Positions 19,241 to 26,771 of a DNA stretch of 64,000 nucleotides are shown piece after piece; position 1 is the stretch's first letter, and the number at the start of each line of letters is the position of its first letter. A program made the translations under genes and the position numbers. Under the pieces are notes generated by a model. The model had not been told where the DNA came from. It did no database searches and saw only the letters and a list, made by a program, of their open reading frames with translations. Source of the stretch: Anaeromassilibacillus sp. An250 (GTDB lineage Bacteria; Bacillota; Clostridia; Oscillospirales; Acutalibacteraceae); NCBI RefSeq assembly GCF_002159845.1, contig NZ_NFJK01000016.1, positions 1 to 64,000 on the forward strand. The letters are read 5' to 3'.

Positions 19241-19428
19241 ACCAAATCACCTCTTTCAGGACAATAAAAAATACCCTGCTTCGCACTGTTACAAGGGCAG
19301 ACGAATGTAGGGCATGAAAAGGCCACAAGGGAGGGGCCACATTTACCGGCGGATGTGGTTTCTCTGGCAGACAAAATAGCTTTTTCATTTCTAGGGGCAG
19401 TCGGGGGCTGTCCAATAACTCTGCCCAT
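19213..19428 (-). CDS. Short ORF with strong ribosome site at the head of the island
   Basis: 71 codons starting MGRVIGQPPTAPRNEKAI, preceded by an excellent GAAGGAGGTG site. It overlaps the start of the next gene by 28 nt. Five cysteines lie in the second half. It may be a leader peptide, a truncated former gene or a real small protein. No family was recognised; the overlap with the next gene's ribosome site makes translational coupling possible. Confidence 0.3.
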   Translation of the reverse strand: MGRVIGQPPTAPRNEKAILSARETTSAGKCGPSLVAFSCPTFVCPCNSAKQGIFYCPERGDLVWVYQSVTA

Positions 19429-19970
19429 GGTGGCACCTCCTTCACAGAAATAATTATGTTCTATTATATCATAAGGCGTTTGATATTGGAAATATTTTAT
19501 TAATTCTGCTGGTTAACTTTTTTGAATTCGTTAATTTAACTGAGATATGTAACATCTGCAGTACCGGGTGGATCAATTTGAATGTCTTCCTATCTAACTC
19601 GTTGCTTTGAAGCCAGGGACTGCTTCCTAGCTCATATGTTTCCTTCAAGGCCATCACCCACAAAATATGTGTAGATATGTTTTCCATCATGGAGCATATG
19701 GGCTGTTCTAAAGTACGTACTGGGATCCTTTTATGTTGACAACAAAGGGCAAACTGGTTACAATAAATTTTAATAGAACTATGTAAGAGATGAGTGCGAT
19801 GTTGTTCGGAAAATTTTGTATTGATTTCGGCTCCACACAAGTTTATACTACGAAACATTGTGCGGAGCCTTTTCGGAAAGTTGATTTATAAAGCGGAAAG
19901 GCCAAGGCAGAGAGACTGCCTTTGGTTTTATACCCTTTTATTAGATTAACGCTAAGTAATTGACTGTTTA
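19429..19970. other. AT-rich intergenic region, no convincing gene
   Basis: About 540 bp between the head of the immunity island and the MATE leader. A 129-codon minus-strand frame (19469-19858) lacks a ribosome site and any family resemblance, so it was not called. The promoter of the island is presumably here, but I cannot place it. Confidence 0.4.
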
Positions 19971-19971
19971 G

Positions 19972-20056
19972 GCCACAGACAATGTTTTGTTTGTGGCCTT
20001 TTGTATGCTCATTTCTAAATGACTATGCAAAGGGCGCACGATGTAGTGTGCCTTTT
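19972..20056 (+). promoter_or_regulatory. Attenuator-like leader of the MATE gene
   Basis: Two stem-loops followed by T runs: GGCCACA...TGTGGCC-TTTT (19973-20003) and GGGCGCAC...GTGTGCC-TTTTTTT (20031-20057). Between them is a five-codon ORF MLISK (20005-20022). The layout of short leader peptide and terminator hairpin just before the ribosome site resembles the leaders of tet(M)/tet(O)/tet(W)-type ribosomal-protection genes, where antibiotic-stalled translation relieves termination. Confidence 0.5.
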
Positions 20057-20078
20057 TTTCTTTTGGAGGGAAATAGAT

Positions 20079-21458
20079 ATGACTAAAGAACACAATCTGT
20101 TAACCGGGAGTGTGTCGGAAAAACTGGCTGTTTTCGCCTTCCCATTATTTTTAGCAAATATACTGCAATCTTTTTACAATGTAGTAGATATGCTTGTAGT
20201 CGGCCAGATTGTAGGAGATACGGGCCTTGCGGCCATTGGCAACGCTTCTAAATTGTGTTATATCATCAACTCAATTTGTATTGGTATGACAATGGGCGGG
20301 GCTGTATTGATTGCTCAATATAAAGGGGCAAGCGATAAAAAGAGGCAAGCGGAGTCCTTTCAAATGTTGGCCTTGCTCTCGCTGGTATCTTCTTTGCTTG
20401 TAACGATTGTGAGTTTGGCAATCTACCAACCGTTATTCAAGATGTTAAATGTCCCAGCAGACGCATATCAAGATGCCTGCGACTATATGCAAATCATTTG
20501 CTGTGGGACGGTGTTCGTCTTTGGATATAATGCTGTCTGCTCTGTGCTCAAAGGGCTTGGAAATTCGAAATCTCCCCTCTATTTTGTGGGAATTGCTACC
20601 ATTATCAATATCGTTTTAGACATTATTTTGGTGGGACCTTTCGGAATGGGAACGGCAGGAGCAGCTTACGCAACGATTGCTGCGCAAGGAATTTCCTTTG
20701 TGATTTCTTTATTCTATTTGAAGCGGCACAAGATATTTTCCTCTATGAGAAATCATAGGGGGTTTACGCTCCAATGGGATAAACTGGCCGCCATTGTGAA
20801 AGTCGGCCTGCCCACAGCAATTCAGATGGTCGTGGTCAACACCGCTTATCTGCTTGTGGCGGGTATGCTCAATCGGTTTGGTATGGCTGTATCTGCTGCC
20901 TCTAATGTGGGGTTGCAAATCAACACCTTTGCTGGTATGCCCTGCTGGGCTATTGGACAGGCGGTAACAGCGATGATAGGCCAGTGTATGGGGGCTGGGC
21001 AAATGGAGCGCGCCCGAAAGGTAGTAAAAATCAGTTTAGTGATGAATGTTTCTGTAACATTCGTTGCCGTAATTGGCATACAGCTTTTTGCTGAACCCTT
21101 AATCTTGCTTTTTGGCAGCACCAGCCCGGAAGTAATAAGTGATGGCATTTACTATTTGCGTATCTGTTGCGGTATCAATAGCTTGATTTATGCCGCCATG
21201 TATACCTTAGATTCCTTTGCTATTGGTGTTGGCGCGGCAAATGTCGCCATGATTAACGCTTTACTGGACGCAGTGATTGTGCGTTTGCCTGTGAGCTGGA
21301 TTTTGGCTTTTACACTTCACATGGGATTTTCTGGCATTTATTATGGCCAGGCACTTTCGCCAATCTTGCCTGCTATTGTGGGCGTACTCTATTTTATAAG
21401 TAAAAAGTGGGAACGAAAAACGCTCATTCAATCAAGCAACAAGGGAGAAAGGTTTTGA
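20079..21458 (+). CDS. MATE-family efflux transporter
   Basis: 459-residue membrane exporter, about twelve hydrophobic segments. The first-helix region FLANILQSFYNVVDMLVVGQ and the second-half GMPCWAIGQAVTAMIGQCMGAG are MATE hallmarks. The ATG at 20079 has a TGGAGGG site; an open frame upstream passes through the terminator hairpin and is not used. It is only distantly like the MATE at 106. An attenuator-like leader precedes it and a KTR-protein remnant plus an acetyltransferase gene follow, so it probably came in with a resistance element. Confidence 0.92.
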   Translation: MTKEHNLLTGSVSEKLAVFAFPLFLANILQSFYNVVDMLVVGQIVGDTGLAAIGNASKLCYIINSICIGMTMGGAVLIAQYKGASDKKRQAESFQMLALLSLVSSLLVTIVSLAIYQPLFKMLNVPADAYQDACDYMQIICCGTVFVFGYNAVCSVLKGLGNSKSPLYFVGIATIINIVLDIILVGPFGMGTAGAAYATIAAQGISFVISLFYLKRHKIFSSMRNHRGFTLQWDKLAAIVKVGLPTAIQMVVVNTAYLLVAGMLNRFGMAVSAASNVGLQINTFAGMPCWAIGQAVTAMIGQCMGAGQMERARKVVKISLVMNVSVTFVAVIGIQLFAEPLILLFGSTSPEVISDGIYYLRICCGINSLIYAAMYTLDSFAIGVGAANVAMINALLDAVIVRLPVSWILAFTLHMGFSGIYYGQALSPILPAIVGVLYFISKKWERKTLIQSSNKGERF

Positions 21459-21512
21459 TGGTTGGGATGGCTTTTATGCCTAGACCAGACTTAAAATGCG
21501 TCATGATACAAA

Positions 21513-21602
21513 ATGTATCAATTCCCATTGTATTGCCCGAAATGCAAATAGGAGACTTTAGTGAATGCCAAAAGTCAATCGATCTGTTATTCATATGAGT
21601 AA
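21513..21602 (+). pseudogene. Remnant of cysteine-rich KTR-domain protein
   Basis: The frame MYQFPLYCPKCK, then TAG (21549-21551), then ETLVNAKSQS matches the conserved C-terminal half (FPLYCPKCKQETL-type) of the small KTR proteins carried by Tn916-like and related conjugative elements. The N-terminal zinc knuckle and the KTQSR end are missing. It marks this segment as derived from a mobile element. Confidence 0.5.
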
Positions 21603-21629
21603 CTTAATTTTTAAGGAGGATAGAAAATT

Positions 21630-22256
21630 ATGATGGACAAGCAAAAAATTTATCCTCGGTCACAAGATCGAGAAACCGTATATTTAAAAAATGTTATTAC
21701 TGATCCCAGCATTAGCGTAGGTGACTATACCATGTATAACGATTTTGTAAAGGATCCTGTTGATTTCCAAAAGAATAATGTTCTTTACCATTATCCTATT
21801 AACCATGATCGGCTGATTATCGGCAAATTTTGCTCCATCGCCTGCGGTGCCCGTTTCTTATTCAATAGCGCCAACCATAGCATGGCTTCGCTCGCAACTT
21901 ATCCTTTTCCCATTTTCTTTGAGGAATGGGGACTTGATGTCAGCCGTATAACCAGGGCATGGGATAACAAAGGGGACATTGTTATTGGCAATGATGTATG
22001 GATTGGATATGAAGCCGTAGTTTTCGCTGGAGTTACCATAGGGGATGGCGCCATTATTGGGACCAGGGCGGTTGTAACAAAAGATGTCCCGCCTTATACC
22101 ATTGTGGGCGGTGTGCCAGCTAAACCTATCCGAAAGCGCTTTTCTAACGAAATAATCACAGCGCTGTTGGCAACTCGATGGTGGGACTGGCCAGAAGAAA
22201 AAATTGCTGGTCATCTTGCGGCAATCCAGTCGGGCCGTATCGATCAAATTAAGTAA
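21630..22256 (+). CDS. Xenobiotic O-acetyltransferase, Vat/CatB-like
   Basis: 208-residue left-handed beta-helix (hexapeptide repeat) acetyltransferase. The family pattern is complete: ILYHYPI-type segment VLYHYPINHDRLIIGKFCSI, catalytic-histidine region SANHSM, then IVIGNDVWIGYEAVVFAGV and VGGVPAKPIRKRF at the end. Vat enzymes inactivate streptogramin A, CatB-type enzymes chloramphenicol; which substrate applies here is not decidable by eye. The ATG has AAGGAGG upstream. It is the likely cargo gene of the transferred fragment with the MATE pump. Confidence 0.85.
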   Translation: MMDKQKIYPRSQDRETVYLKNVITDPSISVGDYTMYNDFVKDPVDFQKNNVLYHYPINHDRLIIGKFCSIACGARFLFNSANHSMASLATYPFPIFFEEWGLDVSRITRAWDNKGDIVIGNDVWIGYEAVVFAGVTIGDGAIIGTRAVVTKDVPPYTIVGGVPAKPIRKRFSNEIITALLATRWWDWPEEKIAGHLAAIQSGRIDQIK

Positions 22257-22596
22257 CTGTTGAAAAGAGCCAGACGCATAGCAATCCCAACAAACCCATA
22301 TGCGAGAGATTACCGCCTTTATATGGGGATGATCAATTGATCTGCCTGAAAGTATGGACTGGAGGAAAACAGATGCAAGGAAGACTTGGAAAAAAGCACC
22401 AGAGGAATTCCGGCTTTAAACCGGGGAGAATAAGGATAACCGAAAAATGCCAAAAGGGTATAGGGAAATCGATGGTAACCTATTTCTTTAGTTGGATAAC
22501 ACGCAGGAGCAGATCGGTACTCCCCTGCATGGGATGAACGCGATGCGTAGCAGAAAACATGCTGTTCTGCGGAGCTTAAGAGAAAAGGAGGAGCAT
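22257..22596. other. Intergenic region, nothing recognised
   Basis: 340 bp between the acetyltransferase and the LCP gene. Open frames here lack ribosome sites and family resemblance. The upstream extension of the LCP frame begins with a TTG at 22492 but has no ribosome site. Confidence 0.35.
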
Positions 22597-23607
22597 ATGG
22601 CCGCCTGGAAGAAAGCCGCTGTGACCGTCGGAGGGATACTCCTAGTTTTGCTAATCGTATTTGGTGCAGGGATACTGGTTGCCAAGCACTATCTCAATAA
22701 GATCAACCGGGTGGACGAATCCACTGTTTCCACGATCTCTCCAGAGGATGAGGACTTCGAAGTGGATGAATTGCCGCCGGAAACAACCAACTCAGGAGTA
22801 GAACGCCCGATGGATTCTAATGAGATTCTATGGGCCCCTGTAGAACCATTAAAGGATGAACAACTCATCAATCTCATGCTTGTTGGACAGGATCGCAGAA
22901 AGGGCGAGGGCCGCCAGCGGTCGGACACAATGATCTTGTGCAGCATTAACCCAAAGACGAACCAAGTTTCTTTGATTTCCTTCATGCGCGATTTGTATGT
23001 CCAGATACCAGGCGGGTACTCCGACAACCGCTTGAATGCGGCCTATTATTTTGGGGGGTTCCCACTCCTAGATGATGCGATGTTCAAGAATTTCGGCATT
23101 ACCATTGATGGGAATATCGAAGTAGATTTTGAGCGGTTTGTAAAGGTGATCGATGTTTTAGGAGGTGTGGACATTGTTTTGACTGCGGAAGAGGCAAACT
23201 ATCTTGGAAAGGGAACCTTTGCCGGGAAAAATCATTTGGATGGGGAAATGGCTTTGGAATATGCCCGCATCCGGGCCATAGACAATGATTTTTACCGGAC
23301 GGCGCGGCAGCGGGCCATTTTGGAAGCGGCCTTTAAGAAAATGAAAGACTTAGGTTTATCCGAGATCACAGCTCTTCTGAATGCGATGCTGCCGTCTTTA
23401 ACCACGGATCTATCAGATGGGCAAATTCTCGCCTTGATGGGCACGCTTTTCCCAGGCTTGCGTTCCATGGAGATCCAATCATACCGGGTCCCTGCCGATC
23501 AAACCTATTACGATGCGATGATCCGTGGGATGGCCGTCCTGGTGCCGGATCTGGAGCGTATCCAGGAACTGCTGCGGACAGAATACCTTCCATTGCGCAC
23601 CTATTAA
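22597..23607 (+). CDS. LytR-CpsA-Psr (LCP) family protein
   Basis: 336-residue membrane-anchored phosphotransferase family that attaches teichoic acids or capsular polymers to peptidoglycan. An N-terminal membrane helix (about residues 10-32) is followed by an extracytoplasmic LCP domain. Its conserved elements are NLMLVGQDRR, the arginine/aspartate motif RSDTMILCSIN, SFMRDLYVQIPGG and the catalytic-pocket EYARIRAIDNDFYRTARQR. The ATG at 22597 was chosen because AAAAGGAGG precedes it; a longer TTG-start form is possible. A terminator follows. Confidence 0.92.
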   Translation: MAAWKKAAVTVGGILLVLLIVFGAGILVAKHYLNKINRVDESTVSTISPEDEDFEVDELPPETTNSGVERPMDSNEILWAPVEPLKDEQLINLMLVGQDRRKGEGRQRSDTMILCSINPKTNQVSLISFMRDLYVQIPGGYSDNRLNAAYYFGGFPLLDDAMFKNFGITIDGNIEVDFERFVKVIDVLGGVDIVLTAEEANYLGKGTFAGKNHLDGEMALEYARIRAIDNDFYRTARQRAILEAAFKKMKDLGLSEITALLNAMLPSLTTDLSDGQILALMGTLFPGLRSMEIQSYRVPADQTYYDAMIRGMAVLVPDLERIQELLRTEYLPLRTY

Positions 23608-23638
23608 AGGGATATCCCTACAATAAAAGGCAGAAATG

Positions 23639-23679
23639 CCCCAAGCGGCTCTCTTTTGCGAGGCGCGTTGGGGATTTTG
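23639..23679 (+). terminator. Rho-independent terminator
   Basis: CCCCAAGCG...CGTTGGGG stem followed by ATTTT, about 30 bp after the LCP stop. Confidence 0.55.
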
Positions 23680-24090
23680 CGTATGGAATTCGAATATGCA
23701 TGTCTCCCATGCGTTCCGTTGGGATACTTTTGGCCTGTGAGGACGGCTGAATGGGAACTTGATCCGCATGCTGGCCAGTGGTACGATAAAATAGATAGAA
23801 GAAAACATTTCAACCGGCATGCGACTGGTTTTAGAAGAAACGCCCATGAAGTCTCTGAGAGTAGGGGGCAACAAGGCCGGTCGCAACATGTGGACACCAC
23901 TATGGGTACAAAATAGGAGGTACATCTGCTTCTGGGTATAGGATATGCAGCCCCACCTACTGCTGCTTTTTTCATATGAAGATCTTTTTCTGTAAAGGGA
24001 TTGCGGCGGAAAACCGTTCTGGGGATGTGCGGTTCCTCTCTCCCCAAATAGATGAAATCCATGTGCTTGGGTTGGAGGAGGTGGAGAAAG
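23680..24090. other. Intergenic region, no gene called
   Basis: 410 bp. Contains a weak hairpin GCAGC...GCTGC followed by TTTTTT (about 23951-23974), perhaps a second terminator. Open frames of 80-230 codons on both strands show no family resemblance. Confidence 0.35.
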
Positions 24091-24591
24091 ATGAAAAAAC
24101 CTGAAACAAAACTTCTGCTGGATGCTTTGCTCTATGAGGAGGGCCATCCGCGGAGGACCCAACATATCTTAAAAGTTTACGCTTTAGCCAAGCTCTTGGG
24201 AGAGTGTTCTGGGTTAGGGGAAGAAGAACGGCAGATCTTACAGGCTGCGGCGATTCTTCATGATATCCCGATTAAGTATTGCAAAGAGCGGTATAAAGGA
24301 GATGCTTGCCAAGCAAACCAGCAAAAAGAAGCGCCAGGTCTGGTTCGGGATTTCTTGCAACAAGCTGGTTATCCGCCCGATTATCTGCCGCGCGTCCTGG
24401 AGTTGGTTGTCAACCACCACTGTTATACAGGGCCACATTCCCAGTTGCTCCAACTTTTGATCGAAGCGGATCTCATTGTCAATGCTTACGAGGAACCTCT
24501 TTCCGAGGAGGAACGTGTATATGTCCGAAGCCTCTTTCATAGCGATGCCGGGAAAGAGCTGTTCCTTTTACAGGATCAAAGGAAAACGTGA
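24091..24591 (+). CDS. HD-domain metal-dependent phosphohydrolase
   Basis: 166 residues. HD metal ligands are visible: H25 (RRTQHILKV), the HD pair H57-D58 in AAAILHDIP, H109/H110 (VVNHHCYTG) and D127 (IEADLIVN). This is the classical H...HD...H...D arrangement of HD hydrolases acting on nucleotides or other phosphoesters. The ATG at 24091 has GGAGG upstream. It is a stand-alone gene between the LCP protein and the cupin; substrate unknown. Confidence 0.82.
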   Translation: MKKPETKLLLDALLYEEGHPRRTQHILKVYALAKLLGECSGLGEEERQILQAAAILHDIPIKYCKERYKGDACQANQQKEAPGLVRDFLQQAGYPPDYLPRVLELVVNHHCYTGPHSQLLQLLIEADLIVNAYEEPLSEEERVYVRSLFHSDAGKELFLLQDQRKT

Positions 24592-24626
24592 AGAAAAGGA
24601 AGGTTGAAGGGCGGTATGGAAAAGCC

Positions 24627-24657
24627 TTGACTTTGAGTTTACTCTAAGTTGTATACT
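24627..24657 (+). promoter_or_regulatory. MerR-type promoter with 19-bp spacer
   Basis: TTGACT at 24627-24632, a 19-bp spacer, TATACT at 24652-24657. The spacer holds CTTTGAGT-TT-ACTCTAAG (24631-24648), a near-perfect dyad with the same GAGT-N2-ACTC core as at 2069. It drives the cupin gene. Probable third site of the AdhR-like regulator at 4047. Confidence 0.65.
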
Positions 24658-24686
24658 AGGGTTAAGAATTTCGATTGGAGGTATGG

Positions 24687-25106
24687 ATGTTGAACAAAGA
24701 AGAGATGAAAAGAGCATTAGGGCCGGCTTCCGTATTTGAGATTGGAGGGATCAACTCGTTTGGTCAGTATTTTGATGGAACCAGCTATTTGCAGATGTTG
24801 ACTACAACGGGCGTGAGTGTGGGAAATGTGGTCTTTGAACCGGGCTGCCGGAATCACTGGCACCGGCATGTCCATGGGGGCCAGATCCTTTTGTGCACGG
24901 GAGGCCGGGGCTATTATCAGGAATGGGGAAAACCTGCACGGGAATTGTTACCGGGAGATGTCGTCCAAATCGGGGAAGAAAAACACTGGCACGGGGCAGC
25001 TCCAAACAGCTGGTTTTCCCATTTGGCAATCGATGTGCCGGGAGAAGGTTCCAAAACGGAGTGGCTAGAGCCAGTTGATCCGGAAGAATATAACAAACTT
25101 CCGTAA
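24687..25106 (+). CDS. Cupin-domain protein
   Basis: 139-residue single-domain cupin. Motif 1 is RNHWHRHVHGGQILL with metal ligands H57, H59 and H61/H63; motif 2 carries H102 (HWHGAAPNSW) with H112 nearby. Such small cupins, often called carboxymuconolactone-decarboxylase-associated or quercetin-like, bind a metal but their substrates are unknown. The ATG at 24687 is 5 nt after GGAGG. The 19-bp-spacer promoter links it to the CMD-flavodoxin-MerR group at 2-4.5 kb. A strong terminator follows. Confidence 0.87.
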   Translation: MLNKEEMKRALGPASVFEIGGINSFGQYFDGTSYLQMLTTTGVSVGNVVFEPGCRNHWHRHVHGGQILLCTGGRGYYQEWGKPARELLPGDVVQIGEEKHWHGAAPNSWFSHLAIDVPGEGSKTEWLEPVDPEEYNKLP

Positions 25107-25176
25107 ATCCATACATATATAATCTCCAATAAGAGGAATGGCTTCGTTTTTCGCTGCATATTTTTGTGGGTAAAGC

Positions 25177-25225
25177 ACATTGAAAGGCTGGGAGAATTCG
25201 CCAGCCTTCCAATGTGTTTTTGTTT
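25177..25225 (+). terminator. Rho-independent terminator
   Basis: Long stem CACATTGAAAGGCTGG / CCAGCCTTCCAATGTG with a T-rich tail. Confidence 0.8.
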
Positions 25226-25323
25226 AATGGGAACAAAACAATAGGCAACGTATGTTTTATATGGCCCCTAACCTAAAATTCCAAAAGGATCTTGCAATAT
25301 CGATTGCATGAATTTATACTATT

Positions 25324-25347
25324 ATATAGTTTGAATTAAAACTATAT
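25324..25347. promoter_or_regulatory. Probable MarR operator
   Basis: Perfect inverted repeat ATATAGTTT-N6-AAACTATAT ten bp before the MarR start. Same half-site and spacing as at 1979-2000. Confidence 0.6.
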
Positions 25348-25356
25348 GGAGATGAA

Positions 25357-25788
25357 ATGATGCTAGATAGAGAATTGCATGTTTTGCTGCGGAAGGGATT
25401 CTACTATAGTAACCGGGCTATTTTACAACAGATTTTGGCTTTGGGTCTTTTCCCTGGGCAGCCAAAGATTTTGGAGTTTTTGCTGGAAAAGGACGGGGCG
25501 ATGGCGAAGGAGATCGGGGAAGGATGTGTCATCGACAAATCCACTATCGCTAATTTGCTCGTCCGTATGGAACGGCAAAATTTGGTTTATCGGAAGGGAC
25601 ATCCATCCGATAAGCGTGCATCCCATATCTATTTGACAGAGCAGGGAAGGGCACTGGCCAAGCAGGTGAAAGCCATTTGTATAGATGTTGATACGAAGGC
25701 ATTTCGAGGAATTCCACCGGACGAGCAACAGCAGTTTTTACATACCTTACGCTTATTGATTACAAATTTAGAGGAGGAGTCTGAATGA
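25357..25788 (+). CDS. MarR-family transcriptional regulator
   Basis: 143 residues. Winged helix-turn-helix with recognition region CVIDKSTIANLLVRMERQNL and the wing signature RKGHPSDKRASHIYLTEQG (DxRxxxxxLT). A perfect inverted repeat lies just upstream, so autoregulation is likely. The stop overlaps the start of the next gene (ATGA), so this regulator and the membrane protein at 25785 form a coupled pair. The ligand is unknown. Confidence 0.92.
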   Translation: MMLDRELHVLLRKGFYYSNRAILQQILALGLFPGQPKILEFLLEKDGAMAKEIGEGCVIDKSTIANLLVRMERQNLVYRKGHPSDKRASHIYLTEQGRALAKQVKAICIDVDTKAFRGIPPDEQQQFLHTLRLLITNLEEESE

Positions 25789-26456
25789 AAAAGTGGATTT
25801 ATCGTTATGTGTTTTTTATTTTAGGTGTTGCGATCAATTCGTTTGGCATTGCATTTGTCACAAAAAGCGCTATGGGGACCTCCCAGATTTCCAGCATCCC
25901 TTATGTCTTTAGCTTAGAGTTCCCATCCATCAGTTTTGGAATGTGGACTTTCTTATTTAATATCCTTTTTATTTTGTTGCAGGTTGTCCTCTTGAAGAAG
26001 GATTTCCATCCAATCCAGTTCTTTCAGATCTTAGTGAATGTGCTGTTCAGTGGGTTGATCGATTTAAGCATGAGCGCACTTTCCTTTTTCCAGCCAGAGG
26101 CATTGTGGCTCCGTATCCTGAGCCTGTTGTTTGGATGTTTGATTTTGGCACTGGGGATCTGTATCGAAGTGGCGCCAGACGTACTTGTAGTCCCTGGGGA
26201 AGGAATCGTTCGCGCGCTTGCCCAAACAACAAAAATTAAATTTGGGACAGTTAAGGTTTATTTTGATGTTACATTGATTGTGATTGCTGGAATCCTCTCT
26301 TTGCTGTTTTTCCAAAAATTCAATGGAGTCGGAATTGGAACGGTGGTGTCCGCAATCGTGGTTGGACGGTTTGTCAATTGGATCAACCTTCATTTTAAGT
26401 CCATCCAAAAGATCCATGCACTCGCAGAATCGGATAGTATGCTTGGAGAAATGTAG
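25785..26456 (+). CDS. YczE/YitT-like integral membrane protein
   Basis: 223 residues with five hydrophobic segments. The start YVFFILGVAINSFGIAFVTKS and the loop SAMGTSQISSIPYVFS resemble DUF6198/YczE-YyaS-type membrane proteins. A conserved proline-glycine segment PDVLVVPGEGIVRAL follows the fourth helix. Translationally coupled to the MarR gene and probably repressed by it. Transport function is likely but not shown. Confidence 0.78.
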   Translation: MKKWIYRYVFFILGVAINSFGIAFVTKSAMGTSQISSIPYVFSLEFPSISFGMWTFLFNILFILLQVVLLKKDFHPIQFFQILVNVLFSGLIDLSMSALSFFQPEALWLRILSLLFGCLILALGICIEVAPDVLVVPGEGIVRALAQTTKIKFGTVKVYFDVTLIVIAGILSLLFFQKFNGVGIGTVVSAIVVGRFVNWINLHFKSIQKIHALAESDSMLGEM

Positions 26457-26771
26457 TAGAGGGATTCCAGCTGGTTTAGAGCCATAAGGAATCTCCTCGT
26501 AGCCTTTGTCTTTCACAGGGGCTGCGCATTCCATCGGGGAGAAAAATGTGTTATAATTACTGCACTGACCTCACATTGCGGGCAAAGTTCGGTTTTGCGA
26601 AACGTCTCACCGGTTCCTGCGGTTGGAGGAGTATGTTGCAGAGTCCGCCAGGCGGTTTTGTCCAGGAATCCGATCAAAAGTGCATTCGCATGAATGCGGA
26701 GATATCGGCAAAATCTTTGGACGGCTTGCACGGGGAATATCCAAAGAAAATGATATTGGAGAAAGCAATCT
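26457..26771. other. Leader region of the TetM-like gene
   Basis: 315 bp. A TATAAT (26552-26557) with a weak TTCCAT 17 bp upstream could be the promoter, giving a 5-prime leader of about 210 nt. Small hairpins (GCATTC-GCAT-GAATGC near 26682) are visible. No terminator-type attenuator is clear. Confidence 0.35.

Noticed and set aside
19213-19250. MazF-like string PERGDLVWV in the short leader ORF
   Set aside because: The bases are the ribosome site and start region of the next gene, so the resemblance to MazF N-termini is most likely chance.
19469-19858. 129-codon minus-strand frame
   Set aside because: No ribosome site, low-complexity AT-rich translation, no recognisable motif.
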